Origin: Dolomedes plantarius
Lineage: Eukaryota; Arthropoda; Arachnida; Araneae; Dolomedidae
DNA length: 64,000 nucleotides
NCBI GenBank assembly: GCA_907164885.2
Contig: OU015498.1
Span: 84,870,142-84,934,141, forward strand
Reading direction: 5' to 3'
Shown here one piece after another: positions 1-13,540 of the stretch. Numbering within the stretch: position 1 is the first letter of the stretch; every line of letters begins with the position of its first letter. Position numbers and translations under genes: made by a program. The notes under the pieces are model-generated. The model made no database searches, had not been told where the DNA came from, and was given only the letters and a program-made list of their open reading frames with translations.

Positions 1-675
1 ATGAAAGATGGAACCACCGAGCCGTTTATTTTTCATTTTTTGAAGTACTACGCACCGGTGACGTTAACGGCATCACAGACAACTATCAGTTTGTTACATG
101 CTCACTGACCCGTAGACCGTATGATTTTTCTTTGATCACCCTTCACCGTTCTTCCATTTTCCAAAGATCTTTGGAAAATGAATCTAGAGGATAAAAACTA
201 CTGATTGTACGAAATGATAATTGCGTTTAAGAATCCACTTAAATATTTATTTCGTAACATGCCAAACGGAAGAAGGGAAGGAAGCAAACATGATACCTTT
301 TTTTGCCCATTGTGCACAGATAAATGTAAAACAGTACGCTGTATGTTTGTGTCATAAGCGGTATTTCATACATAGAACTATAAATACATAAATTTTGAAT
401 TTCTAAACATCTTTAAAACCTTAAAAATCCCATTATCGCAACTTGCACTCCTAAGGAGCATCGAGACGTGCAAATGTAGATGACACTGTAAGGTTTTAAA
501 ACGAAAAACTAACGATTTTTAATGATTCACTGTTAATCACATAATATACGTTAGTCACATACATTTTAAAAAAATCTTAAAACCGTCTCACATGATGAAT
601 TCAATTCAAAACCATGTTGGAATTTTAAGATGGGAAATTAAAAAGACGAAGATGAGAAATTTGTACATCTGACAA
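1..675. other. Intergenic, nothing recognised
   Basis: AT-rich sequence with ordinary CpG content. No exon, repeat terminus or RNA gene was recognised. Confidence 0.6.
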
Positions 676-722
676 GTGTGTGTGTGAATGTGAGCACGCG
701 CGAACGCATACACACACACATC

Positions 723-771
<49 letters not shown>
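676..771. repeat. Compound (TG)n/(AC)n/(AT)n microsatellite
   Basis: Short GT and CA tracts lead into (AT)n at 723-734, (GT)n at 735-765 and GC dinucleotides. Frames through it are artefacts. Confidence 0.95.
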
Positions 772-1597
772 CTAAAGTGTTTTACATATTTTCCTACAGC
801 AACGAGAAAATTATGCATTAAAAAACCTAACTACAGTAGAAAAAAAATTCTAAGCTTTTTTTTTTTCTATACTTTTAAAATGAAAGGCGTTTGTAAAAGT
901 GGATAAATATGAAAATATAAACCTAAAAGATTTGCACTGTATAGATTAGATACTTACAAAAGTGCATTAAAAATAATATAAACGCACGCACGCGTTAAGC
1001 AACTTAGAAGCATCCATAAATAACAAATCATTACCATACCTGCCGGTTCCCACCTTTAACAAAGAGAAAAATGAAACGATGCAATTTTGAATGTAGAACG
1101 GGGAGAAAAAATCAGTAGAGCGTAAATGTAACTTGGGACGTGAATAAAAAATAGTGGAAGCAAACAGACGAAAAAAGGTGAATGACTCGAAATCAAATTC
1201 GAATGGGTTCAAAAACTCGAATAGGAACGTTAAGTATGATGAGCAAATATGTCAAAAGTACAAATCTTCCATTACAGTGCTTAACACGAGATTTCAATCA
1301 ACTAGTTCTCACGCTTACCATATTAGGATTTGAAATCATGGCCAAGATCTACCCATCTTTGCTATTATTCTACACTGGTGTAAGAAATTACGAGAATTTG
1401 CAGACTTGGTCGATTATTTCTAGAACTACGTATCGATTTTAATGAAATTTGATATGTACATACATTGATACAATACAAAACAAATAACCATTCAATAATT
1501 ATAATACACACGCATGATAGTGCGTAACACTCGTTGGAGTCGGAAGGTATGAAACAGCGGTTGCAGAATAAACAAAAAAATTGGGTTAATAGATGGG
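772..1597. other. Intergenic, nothing recognised
   Basis: Short frames on both strands have no family resemblance. The right part may hold the missing end of the Tc1-like element. Confidence 0.5.
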
Positions 1598-2256
1598 TTA
1601 ATAGGGGGTATGGTCCCCTCTTACAGATATACAGGTCTCGCAGCGTGATTTCATACTTGAAATAAGGCAGTTTATCATTTCCTGTGGAAATTGGTCCCAC
1701 TCGTTCAGCAACGCTGTTTTCATTCCCTGAATGGTTCTCGGATGGTTCTCCATATGAACGTACGGCGAGAATCTGTGTTTAAGCTGAACCGGGACTCATC
1801 AGTGAAGAGAACGGTCGCCCATTGATCCATACTCCAATCTCTATGCTCTCTGCACCATGATAAACGGGTTCTCCTGTTCGTAGAAGTGAGCGGGACGCAA
1901 ACAGCAGGTCTTCTTGCAAACCCTCTCTCATGGAGTCTTTTGGAAACAGTCACCCTTGATACACGGGTTCCTGTGGCTGCATACAAGTCACGAAAGAGCT
2001 GAGAAGCTGTAACACTCCTGTTACGCCTCGCTATAATCGACAAATGGCGATCTTCTCTGGCCGTCGTGGCTCTTGGACGACCTTTCCCAGGCTTTCTCTC
2101 GATAGATCCGGTATCCTGGAACTGTTTCCATAAGTTACACACGACGATGGGCGTTAAATTGAACTCTCTACAAATTTAGACTTGAGATTGGCCTGCTTCT
2201 AGCCTCCACAAAATTCGCCACATCATTCCATCATCTAAACGTTGGTGGTTACTCAT
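1598..2256 (-). pseudogene. Tc1-like transposase, internally deleted relic
   Basis: Read on the - strand from ATG at 2256: MSNHQRLDDGMMWRILWR, a stop at the SQV*ICREF position, then the paired HTH region with GSIERKPGKGRPRATT and RRNRSVTASQLFRDLY. The frame continues to the first catalytic Asp in VLFTDESRFSL. The frame then jumps (near 1745) to the family C-terminus ALLNEWDQFPQEMINCLISS and CISVRGDHTPY with TAA at 1600-1598. The segment carrying the second Asp and the final Asp/Glu is deleted. Dead element; terminal inverted repeats were not located. Confidence 0.85.
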
Positions 2257-2342
2257 TTTTACTGTTACAATTTGAAATTAACCGATTGCTGCAAAATCAC
2301 ACCAAGAAATTCGCCGAGGTGTGCTAGCGAACGAAATGCGTA

Positions 2343-3118
2343 GCTTCAGGAAGAGTAGTGGTAACTACAGTACATGGGCCGGGCCCTCCACTGTAGGATG
2401 ATATAGCAATGCATAAAACTTCAGTGATCAATAAAAACGAAAGTAGGAAGGAAAATAGAAAGTGGGGGAAAACAAATAGCTTCGATAGAACAAGTAAAGT
2501 TAAAACGAGGGTGAAAAAAGAGACAGGGCGAACCAACAGGACAAACAATTAAAAGTTACGAGCAAGAATGGCACGTGGCCGTTTCTTGTTAGCTGGGTCA
2601 GCAGGGTCGTAATCGGCAAGATTTTTAATAAGATCATTTGGTAAATCTTTATGGAAATTAATAGCAAGATTTTTGAGATAATTTTGAATAGTGGGGAGAT
2701 TTATCTCCCTATAAATGTCAACATTACGAAAATACCACGGGGAGTTAGTGATTTGCCGAATAGTCATGATTTGAGCAACAGCCAGAATTTTAATGTTGCA
2801 ATCCGCTGCATAGGACCAAACTGGTCCAGCATACGTGTCTTTATAAATGAGCATTTTGTTACTAAAGTTCAATTTGCTATTTCGGGCAATTAAGGGATAA
2901 AGTTGTCTTTTAGCATTACGAAATTTATTACGATTATTAATATTTTGTTTCCAGGTGAGTTTTTTTATCAAGGGTTAACTCTAGGTATTTAACAGTGTTT
3001 GACCAGGGGATAATGGTGGAACCAATTTTAATATTGCAGTTAGCATAGGTTCTATCGAGCTTATGATTGAAGATAGTGGCAATGCACTTATCAGAGTTAA
3101 TTTTTATTTTCCATTTAA
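2343..3118 (-). mobile_element. 5'-truncated Jockey-like non-LTR retrotransposon
   Basis: The insertion is bounded by a perfect 15-bp duplication, CGAACGAAATGCGTA, at 2328-2342 and 3119-3133. The - strand encodes the end of a reverse transcriptase: VKWKIKINSDKCIATIF and IPWSNTVKYLELTLDKK, then, after a one-base shift in an A run, NRNKFRNAKRQLYPLIARNS and LPNDLIKNLADYDPADPANK. The frame break and 5' truncation make it inactive. The 3' end lacks an obvious poly(A). Confidence 0.85.
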
Positions 3119-3237
3119 CGAACGAAATGCGTACCAACTTACGCGCGCTTATAAAGCCCGTTTCTCTACTGGCTCCGCCTACACACACGTGTACGCTTAC
3201 GTATTTGACGTACAAGATTTGCATTTTTGTCTAGAAG

Positions 3238-3423
3238 CAGAGCCTGACTAAGGCAGGGGCATACGGGGCAGTTGCCCCGGGCCCCTACATCAGAGGGGGA
3301 CCCCAAATCGAATAGAAAGTTTAGTATTAAGTATTAAGTTCTTCATTACTAAAGTAGTGAAGCAGAGGGGGGCCCCCAAAGAAGTTTTTGCCCCGGGCCC
3401 CAATTAAGCTAAGTCGGGCCCTG
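3238..3423. mobile_element. hAT-type non-autonomous element
   Basis: 186 bp flanked by a perfect 8-bp duplication TCTAGAAG (3230-3237 and 3424-3431). Termini CAGAGCCTGACTAAGG and, inverted, CAGGGCCCGACTTAGC. The interior has GGGCCCC-rich arms around an AT-rich core and no ORF. Confidence 0.82.
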
Positions 3424-3431
3424 TCTAGAAG

Positions 3432-4665
3432 CAGTGGTTTTACATTCAGTTCAGTTCTTTTCATGAAATTCGATAAAATATGCAAATTCTCTTAATTTAT
3501 TTCACGAGTGTACATCATTAACGACGAAATTACGATTATACACAGCGTCTCCCATTTACGTCATTTTACCGATTTAAAATAATCATCCTACTACACTATG
3601 TTGTACATAACAAACGATTAGTATAACTTCTAGATATACAACCTAACACTAATATATTAGACCTGTATACCTGATTTTCATTAATGGTGCATTTTGAAAT
3701 CGGCAACGTAATGCGAGGAAGATTTGCTGTCAGTGAAACACAAAAATGATCGCTCACTACGACTTTCATACAGACATTACGAATAAATGATCACAACAAA
3801 AATAATTATGTGTTTTAGAATCTCTGTTCCATTTTGTAGAAATTGAGTATAATATTGTTTGAGTAAAAAAAAAAAAAAAAAACCAGTAGTGACACGACAC
3901 TATTTAATAAAAATAAATTATTTCTTACAATTTTCCAAGCATTTTCTCTGATTATTATAAGCTTTTATAACAATTTTAACTTTTTCGGAATGGATTTCCT
4001 ACTATTTTTCATGTTATTACTGACTCAATTTCGTTCCACTCATTTTCTGCTGCAAGCTTAGATTGCGATTTTAAAGTTAGATTCTGAATTTTTAGATTAC
4101 AGCTTAATAATTGCAAGATAAAAAGAACTTTTTATACACCACGTTTTTAAATTTTTTGTTGAATCATATAAACTTGACAATTCTATGTATTAATAAATAC
4201 TTTTTAAATTTTTTTTGATTAATTATCCCATCAACTTGAAAATGATCAAATGCGTAATAAAGAGAGCAATTATAAGAAATTTTCAAACAACAAAATTAAC
4301 TGAAAATGAATTCAATTCTGCTTAAAGATGGCTAAAAGTATTAAAAGAATGCATTGTCGTCGTGTTCTGAGCTATTCTAAAAGTTTCAAATCTCTAGCTA
4401 GTCGGGAAGTTAGTTAAAAATCGATTGCAAAATTTGTACTGGACAAACACACAAACAAGAAAGCGAGTTAATAAAAACATGGTAAAAATGTGTATTATGA
4501 GTTTCATATGGGGAGGTATATAATTTTGAAGTATATTATACAGCAACCAGAATAACATATTCAAAACAGTGTTTTGTGTAATTTAACTCACTTTCTTGAC
4601 AGAATTATATAAAAGATTTCACAGACTAACGTTTTGTGAAGATTTTAAATTCTTTTTTAAAATGG
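3432..4665. other. Intergenic, nothing recognised
   Basis: AT-rich sequence without a coding signal. Contains an A run near 3867-3882. Confidence 0.6.
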
Positions 4666-4815
4666 TTTGTTGGTTGGTTGAAAGCAATACAGTCATTTTT
4701 TGCTACACGGCGGCTAATTCGACTGGGGCTTGCTGCTTGAAGCCAATTCGAAACTTACAAACATCCTTGCCAATAGTGGGATTCGAACCCACTGACTCTA
4801 GTACAGAAAGCCAGT
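4666..4815 (-). repeat. tRNA-derived SINE-like sequence
   Basis: On the - strand a B-box-like GGGTTCGAATCCC (4790-4778) is followed by a conserved body and a CAACCAACCAAC-type tail near 4670. The tail-proximal 70 bases recur near 47.29 kb. The A-box half is not clear. Confidence 0.55.
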
Positions 4816-5183
4816 TTTTTTTAAAGGTCGAGATACTTGTGCTGATCAATTGCATAATAAATAAACACAAGGTAACTGACATGTGAACAACGTGCTCCCC
4901 AAATACCATTAATACCTCCTTCACGAAATTTTACTGTTAAAATTAATGTTTTCGAAATCCTTTGAGTCATCATACCATTATCTGACCTGCTGTATAATAT
5001 AAAAAGGGAGTCAGATAATGGTATTATAAAAGTATTTTTGCAACAAATATAATCCTGAATTTAGAATTCTTATTTTTGAATGAAATTCCAAGTTTTGAGT
5101 TCTTTCCACAAATGCAACAGGAAATAATGAGAGAGAAATTGCAATGAGAACACCTAAAATGAAATCCATGAACTGTTAAGGAT

Positions 5184-5209
5184 TAATATATATATATATA
5201 TATATATAT
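5184..5209. repeat. (TA)n microsatellite
   Basis: About twelve TA units in intergenic sequence. Confidence 0.95.
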
Positions 5210-5422
5210 GACAGGCATATACTAAAAAATAGATTTTCAGGGGAAAATAATAATCTTTTAAAATATAATTATAAATTAAATATCGTATATGAATTATTAA
5301 TGATGTGAAATTAAGAATCTAAACAAAAACTATTTAATCTAAATATTCATTCCTAGACAATTTCAGTTTGTACTTATCACAAAATGACCACAGTAAAATA
5401 CTCTCATCTCAATTCATTAGAC

Positions 5423-6061
5423 CAGCGGTTCTCAACCTGGGGGGCGCGCCCCCCTGGGGAGGCGTAGAGAAATTTCAGGGGAGGCGTGAGTTTAAAAAAA
5501 AAGCAAAATAAGAAGTAAAACTGTAATTTACTGTACTCAATTTTGCACTCAGAATGTAACCGTAACATATTTTCGACATACGAACACGAACACGGTAATT
5601 GTCGTACACGATAATTTTTGTAATTGCAAAAACACGATAATTGTCGTACGTCTGGACGTTGAAAGTGACCTGAGGTGTGCTTTGTCATAGTTACAACCTT
5701 ATATTCAAAAACTTGTCAAGGACAAACAGTGCCAGCCCTCTCATTAATGTTGTGAAAGTGACTGGTATTACATGCCAACCTCACCTAGATCCTCGATTAC
5801 CTCAAATATATCTGATCTGTATTTAATTCTTTAATTTCATATGTTCTAATAATAATATGTTCCAAATTAAGACATGAGTAGTAATATTAAATTTTGTGTA
5901 TGAAATTATCTATTCTATATTTTCATTTAATAACCAGATTCAGTTTCAAATTCCGATTGTATTACTTGTATTGACCACATATGGTGGGAGGGGGGGGGGG
6001 GGCGTGACCTCTCATCAGTGTTCAAAGGGGGGCACAGAGCCTGAAAGGTTGAGAACCCCTG
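5423..6061. mobile_element. hAT-type element with CAGNGGTTCTCAACC termini
   Basis: 639 bp flanked by a perfect 8-bp duplication CATTAGAC (5415-5422 and 6062-6069). Termini CAGCGGTTCTCAACCTGG and, inverted, CAGGGGTTCTCAACCTTT. This terminus type is known from hAT/Charlie-like elements in many animals. No transposase frame survives. Confidence 0.88.
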
Positions 6062-6069
6062 CATTAGAC

Positions 6070-9000
6070 GATGGCGGAAGAGAACAATTAGGCAGGTGAA
6101 TACATTGATGCACGTAATTGATAACTTACTGGAGCGGAACACTCCATAGCTTAATAAATAAAAGGGCTCTACTCAGATGAACTCCAAAGCGTAGAATAAA
6201 CGAAATGAACATTTGGTTTATTTCTTAATTCGATTTATAACAATCTCAAAATATATTTCTTGAGTTTATTCAGCCAGATCATTTAAAGAGCGGGACATTG
6301 TGTGGATCCAGCGCGAGAGACCGGAATTCGAAAAAAACTTTATACCTCGTTCATGTCGGTAACAATACAATAAAGTCAATAAAATATCAAAAAAAAAAAA
6401 GGCCGAGGGAAAATTTTTTTACTCTACCCTTTCTCTCTGCATTTTAATTCTGGTGATTTATAACCCTTTTTACAGAATTTTTTTTTTTTTAACTTTCAAA
6501 ATATGAACTGATTCAGGACCACGGATATGAAAGACACCAAATCAAGAGTTCCACAGGTTTCTTGTAAGCAATGCCTGAAACTACTTGTCGATAGAAAGCC
6601 ACGTTAATTCAAAATACACCATATATGTGTGACAAAACCCATACCTAGAGAGAATTGATAAAATCACCTTCCCCTAACCTCACATTTCTGATTTCAGTTG
6701 ATCAGACTGCGAAGGCACATATTTTTAAATAAATTTTACGGTTCAGCGTAGCCAATCTGGGTGATTTCGCGAGAGGTAAGTTGCAATGGAACATATATTA
6801 CAATCAGTGGTTTTAACAAAGTTATACGCCTCAAACATAAGATTTTCGTAGAGGAACAACGCAGAGCAAAACCAGAGATTCAAGCAAAGAAGCCTTCAAT
6901 TATTTAAATCTATTTATACACAGGTACCTCACGAGTGTATATGAATGCGACAGAAAAAGAAAATCAAGGTAGAGCAAAACCCTTTTGACTTGTAGCAGGG
7001 TGATTAGAAAATCAAACAGATAAACGCATCAACAGCTCGGGAAAAAAGGGATATATCTCTTTTTTAAATCATTTCTGTTTGGATTTATTAATTTTATTCT
7101 TTTTCATTTTTTCTTCGAGAATACTTTTAAAGACGGAAGAAGCAATCTGGTGATTAAAGATCCGACAGTTTCAAAAATGTTAATGTGACGATCAAAATTA
7201 CTGTAGTTTTAAGGTCAATTCTATCCTACAAACGAGGAGAGGATAATAAAAATTTTCGCGTTAAAAGTTTCTTTCCTTTATCTTCCTGTCTGTAAGGAGG
7301 ATTTAATTTCCGTCCCGAGGATACAGAAACACCGGCTACTAATATAACGACAGTTTAATACTTTCGCGATGTAATTACAAATGAGACTAATTTGTATAGA
7401 CGTATGGCGAAGGAGGGAAGAAGAAACCCGGGTGAACGACATGACGACGCCTCTGATTTAAAGTTTTCTTTTGTTCACATTAAAGAAGTCGCCGCCTGAA
7501 GGAAATCGTGTAAATAAAAACTAAAAAGCTAAAATGAATAGAGTGAATGCTATTGCGGTTACCCAACATGCACATTCTCAGGAAACCACAATTATTCAGC
7601 TCTTTTTAAAATGCCTCTCAAGGTTTCGTAAGTAAGAGATGGTAATACACGTCGACTGTAGTGGGATAAACCTTCAGTTTTAAAAAGTTCGTACACCAAC
7701 GCCAAATTTAAGAAATGAGTACCAGGCAAACCAGATACAAATGTGCACCATTAAAAGCTAAGAGGCGAGTTTAAATTTCTTTAATACTGAAACAACACGA
7801 CCTTTTTTTAAAAAAATTGCATAAAAATAAAAACAAATGAAAGTGAAAATACTTATGAGAACCAAAAATAAGTCGATCAAATGCGATTAAAAGTACTAAG
7901 CGTGATGGTTTGTAAAAGACCAATCACAATTGAATGTATTTGTGATTTGTTCGTTGAGACTTACGCTTTGTGCTCTGCGGTTAGATGAAGTAATTTTCCG
8001 AAAATAGTTGCTATCTTGTAATTCATTCGAGGATTTTACAGGCAGTTCTTTAATTCCTTGTCTGAAAATTTCTGAAAAAATTCAGAAGATTTTAAGGAGT
8101 GTCTAGCATACGTAAGGTGCAAGGAACTGTAATTGGGAAAATTCACAGCTTTCTTAACAACTCAAAAAATTATTGTAATATAGAAATTTTAATTATGCTC
8201 TTACGTGTAATTTCAGGATCTTTCAAATGGTATAGCGGGATAGATTTCACAGTTGCCACATATTTGTGATATATTATAATGATACTCATTCGTTAATTGT
8301 TATCAGTTACGAACGTTATAGCATTAAAATATTCTTTCACCTATTTAGACACAAGCAGAAACTTACAAGAGTACATGAAAAGTACAGAAAACTAATATTA
8401 TACTACGCGTTGACAAAAGGAATAAATTCCTTAAGAACGAGAGGGAAAGCAGTACCGTAGAGTTGAAAAAGACGAACGTTTTTAAGCAAGTATATAAATA
8501 GCAGATATCTTACAAATAATTTTGCGTGTTTAACCTATTGCTTATTCTGTAATGATCGTGCACTGAAAGTACATTTCTTTCAACTCTATTTCGAAATTAT
8601 ATGTATAACAATTATAACAATGTAATGTAACGCATTTTTTATGAATACAAGGTTAATTTGGAGCACGTGCGCCAAGAACGCCTGCGTCCACTAAGCGAAG
8701 GATATATGCTTGCGAGAATTCTGATCCTGTATACATATGTTTACAATCTTTGGTACATATGATAGTTGACCAAGCATCAAGTATTTTTCCCTCCATTTGA
8801 AAAAAAAAATTCTTAAATCGTAGACTTTCGTCAGCAATTAGATGTTTATCTTAGATTAGTGTTGAGACTATGATGTATTCATTTGGCAAATTCAGACAAA
8901 TTGGATAAGAACTTACGCAGTTTAAGATTTTTGTTGGTCTGGCTCATTCAGATTCGACAAATCCCAATTTCACTCTACGCTGATAATAACTAACGACAAT

Positions 9001-9389
9001 TAAATTAAAATGAACAACTTTATAACTATGAGATATTGATGCTTATGCTTCAGAGATGGACGAAGTTTACTTTTTAAGTACATACTGCTTACATTTTAAA
9101 GGCAGTAATTTAAGTAATTTTTAACAACAAATATATTACACATTTTAAGTCGGTTTTCAATTTCAATGATAACGTCATCCAATCACGAAGAAACTATTCA
9201 AGTCATTATCTAATGAGCTTAAGGGAGTGGAATAAGTTACATTTGCTAGAGGACGCTTCAAAAAATGAATGTAAACATGAGCCTTGAATAACCTAACTTT
9301 CAAAAGATATTAATTTTCTAGCTATTTTTAACTAACATTTCTCTTTTTTTCCTCGACTCAGCGACGACAGTAGCCCATTTCTTTACCCC

Positions 9390-9421
<32 letters not shown>

Positions 9422-12400
9422 AGAACATTTCGGAATTCTGTGAAATTTTAAAGGATATTGAATAACAGACTAAACAAATGACGCTTGAATTTTCGTCGAA
9501 TCACTGAACATCTGAAAGTAAACCAGGAGCTGACCCCTGGAAACGGGCTTCAGTGATCGGTTATTTCATATTTTATATACCTTTACGAAGTTTAGGGGTT
9601 TTGTTCGATTACCCAGCTTCCCGTATTAAGGTAAAAAACGATACAAAAATAAATCATTAGTAAGCGGTAATTTGAATTAAGACAAGTTAAAAAAATAAAC
9701 ATCTACCGCGCGTTTAAAATTTTGGGAGAACTTCGCGTTACAAACGTCATATAAATACATATTTTTATTTCTACAAAACTACGGTTTCAGATCTGCTACA
9801 ATATAATATTTCAATCTCAATGAGAAACTATATCGTGAAACATATGGACGTAAAATCACTCACAATCGAACTTAGAAATTAACACACCACAATTAATTGA
9901 AAGTTTCTATAAAAGGATGATTAATTCGTAAACTCGTAAAAAACGGGAGTCTAGTATCGAGAAAATAATTCAAAAATAAATTAACATATAAACTAATCTT
10001 ATATTTTTAATTAAATGAGACTTTAAAAATAATATGAATAGCTCACTTTGCTTTTAGAGACGTTTGAAACGGGCACTTTACGGGAATAAAATCACTTGAC
10101 ACTAAGAACATTTCACAAACAGATAAAAACATAGAAATATCTCAAAACAAATAATTCTGAAAAGAGCCGATACCAAGAAATGAACACTTCAATAACAATA
10201 TTTGCGTATAGTCACAATAGCTTTCTTTTTTTAACAGCTGACTCTATAAGACAGATGTTTTTATTCACTTCTGCTACAAAAAAAAAATCATAGAATTTAT
10301 TCCACTTTCGATACAGAGTGGTAGGCTGTTGACTTTCTTATATGATTGTGGAAAAAGAACTGAGGATACGCGAATTTATTGTGCAACTCCAAAGTTACTT
10401 TATAATATATCAGTCTACGAAAAAGAAAAAGGTTGTATACTATATTAAAAAAAGGATCGAATATATTAACTTTTCAACTTTAAGGATAATTAAAATGATA
10501 AATAGCTTAGGAAACTTTCGTAGAAAAAAAAAAAATCCAATTACCTGCTGTCTTTTAGTCCTAGGAAAAGTGAAGGCATATGACATTTTCTATTAATTCA
10601 CAATGGAAATTCTTCCTTAATAATGCACAAAAAACATTTTTCTTACTATTATGAAAGATAGAAAAATGAAAGAATGAGTTGGCACTGTGCCAAAAGAGAT
10701 CACTGGTTAGCGATCGCAGTACTAAGTTTTTCTTTTTCTGTTCTTTTTATAGACAACTTTGACAATTCATTCAAGAGTAACTGTATCACTGGAGTAATAT
10801 TTCAAGTTATCATAAGCCACATACATATAAAATATCAATAACACAACATTAAAAGAGAAATATGATTAATGCGAAATATTTTCCAGCTGATGACACTCCT
10901 CAGTAATTCCTCATTCACTTACGAAAACAATATTAAAAACATATTTTAAACAACTTATCCAGCACTGCTTTCAAAGACCGTAAGAACTAAATGGAACAGA
11001 AGTTGAAGAAAAAAATTATAAATTTATTTCACTATTTCTTTAAAGTGGCATAATACTTTCTGCTAAAATAAAGCTTCAGTACGGTAACATCACATCCGAT
11101 ATTTCGGTCTTACTAACACGGTGAATCACGGTTCAGAAGTCAACCACACGTCTAAGGCGCACCAACAGACCTTTGAACTGTAACACTCAACATTTGGAAT
11201 TCAACACGTGAAGAGATTACGCGCACTCATTCAACAAACTACCTTCTGAATAGATTATTCTATTTCAAAGCTTTGAATCTATGCTACGAAAGGTTTTCTC
11301 CATTACAACTCCACAAGACCGGTTGAAGAGTAAACAAAGAAAAAAAATTATGTTAGGAGACATGTCAAATGGGAGGGTTGAGCACAGAGAGGAGAATGAG
11401 AGAAAAAAGTATATTCTGCGCAACTTATATACATGTATTTCTGAAATCTAAAGAAGAAAAAAAAGTGAAAGATAAAAGATAGATGGGGATTTTATAGGTA
11501 TGTGGGGTTTCTATACTGTTCATAGTTATTGCAAACACTTTGTTACACAACAAATTAAATTTATTATAAATATATTAAAGGAAAATTATCAACTGTATTC
11601 TTTTTATCACATGAACTACTATTTTTTAAAACTTTGATACTTTTACAGCAGTGATCAATGTAATAAAAAAATTAATTTCAAGTATTTATAAGTAAACTTC
11701 AGTATGAAGTTTGTTGATGAAATTATGAAAAAAGAAAAAAAACAGCACTGATATCAGAAGTAATCCAAACATGTCCAAATGAATACATTAATCACAGAGA
11801 AAATCTTCATCAAATGATCTGGAAGTGGGTAGGAAATTATAATTGATTACAATTACACCACAGGGTTTTGTGTTTTTTTTAATTTTAGATGCTATATACT
11901 CATTAGAATACATCTTCATAACCTGTGTAAAGGAAATATATTTGAAATGTACAATGTAATAATATTGTCTTAAGACATTTTGTTTCCACATTTTATATCA
12001 TTTATATAATCAATACTTTTACCACTGAAGGCATTAATTTAATCACTAATCCCTTAACTGCAGTAGAGTATAAAAAGACATTCTGTCTTTGGACATAATG
12101 TTATTAAACCTGTAAAATTTTTTAGACATTCAAACCAGCCCACCATTCATCTGCCAGTTAAAACTGTCATTAAGTATACATACATCGGAAATTAAATTTG
12201 ATCGGCATCTGAAATTACATTCGTTCACCAAGATATTAAATATATTTTGCATGATGTGTGGTAAGTAAAGCTATTACTTTGATTTAATGGCATATCATTT
12301 GAATACTCTAAAATTTTTTTGTTAATTTCTGGTATTTTAGGTATATGTACAAAATATACTATGTATATAAGAGAAAATTAAGACACATTCCAACACAAAA

Positions 12401-13540
12401 CAATTCAAACATTTTAAAATATATCGTAAGGTAGTCCATGATTATAAATATTACTCACACATGCATTTGACTGACTAATCATTCTGACTATAATTCAGAG
12501 CTCATGTTCTCCACGGTTAAAATACTTGCATGATCTGTAATAAATTAATAACATAAAATATAAGAGGAATTTATGTTAACCTATCTTAAAACTGCAAAAA
12601 TCACAGATATTATAAAATAAACTATTTTTTTTAAATAAAGAACTATACGTAATTATTTAATTTCTAAAATAATATTTATTTAACTTATAATTCATGCCAC
12701 AAACAGAAAAATAAACATCAGTAATAACTCTTTACACATGTTTAGTTACACAAAACAGAAAAAAAGAAAAAAAATTCGATCATTAAAAACCTCACACTTC
12801 TGTCACAAGTACATTTCGCTATTACTATCTCATTTTCATATCATGTCTGTAAACAATTACAACTAACTTTCATTTAAAAAATAAAACATGCAAATCAATT
12901 TCATTTTACGTAAAGGATTAATTTACATCCCAGAATCGAATCGTACCACAAACATCAGTAGACATAACTCCATTCATTGACGAAAAGGCGCTATAAAACC
13001 TATATAATTACATATATTATGACACACATCTCATACTTAAACTCTATAGAAACAAAAATTAATCAACTTACCCGTAGAAATACAAGAAAATTCAATGAGT
13101 AAGACAGATTTCATACAGTGTTACACATCCCTAATTTCCACACTAACATATCTGACCGCCCATAACATAACAATTTTTCTGGAGACTGGTCTGCTGTTGT
13201 AAATTAAGACATCAACGCCATCTACAGTGACATTCTTTATTTAAAAGCCAAATGCTTAAAAACAATTTCAAAGATAAAATTAAAGCCGTTTGTTCAAAAA
13301 TATCATAAATAAAAAGATTTTATACATATATATGGAACAGGAGAATCCTTATAAAAATTGTTAGTACTATGAATATAATTTTTTTCTTCTCTAAAGCTTT
13401 ATTCTAACCATTTGAGTAAAATCATTTAATTGTTCTATGTTCAGTTAATTTATGAAATATATTAGCAAAATATGTAAATATATGAGTAAGATACAAATAA
13501 AAAAGTAATTTTTATTGCTAATACGTGAAAAAAATGTAAA
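6070..13540. other. Long intergenic stretch without a supported gene
   Basis: No exon-like frame with homology was found on either strand. CpGs are frequent here, with local clusters around 7300-7500 (near CCCGAGG, GGCGAAGG and CGACGACGCC) and 11090-11330. These could be promoters of unseen genes or unmethylated intergenic DNA. T and A homopolymers are present. Confidence 0.5.
9388..9414. repeat. Long poly(T) run
   Basis: Twenty-odd T in intergenic sequence; no retroelement is recognisable beside it. Confidence 0.9.

Noticed and set aside
606..818. Open frame on the - strand rich in Thr-His and Tyr-Ile
   Set aside because: It is a translation of the (GT)n/(AT)n microsatellite and has no protein character.
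2651..3251. + strand frames at 2651-2893 and 3063-3251
   Set aside because: Reverse complements of the retrotransposon RT fragment and its flank.
4778..4790. Possible tRNA gene
   Set aside because: Only the T-loop/B-box part is tRNA-like; no complete cloverleaf can be drawn, so a SINE is the better reading.
10342..10596. 84-codon + strand frame in intergenic DNA
   Set aside because: Lys/Ile/Tyr-rich composition typical of chance frames in AT-rich DNA; no splice or family support.
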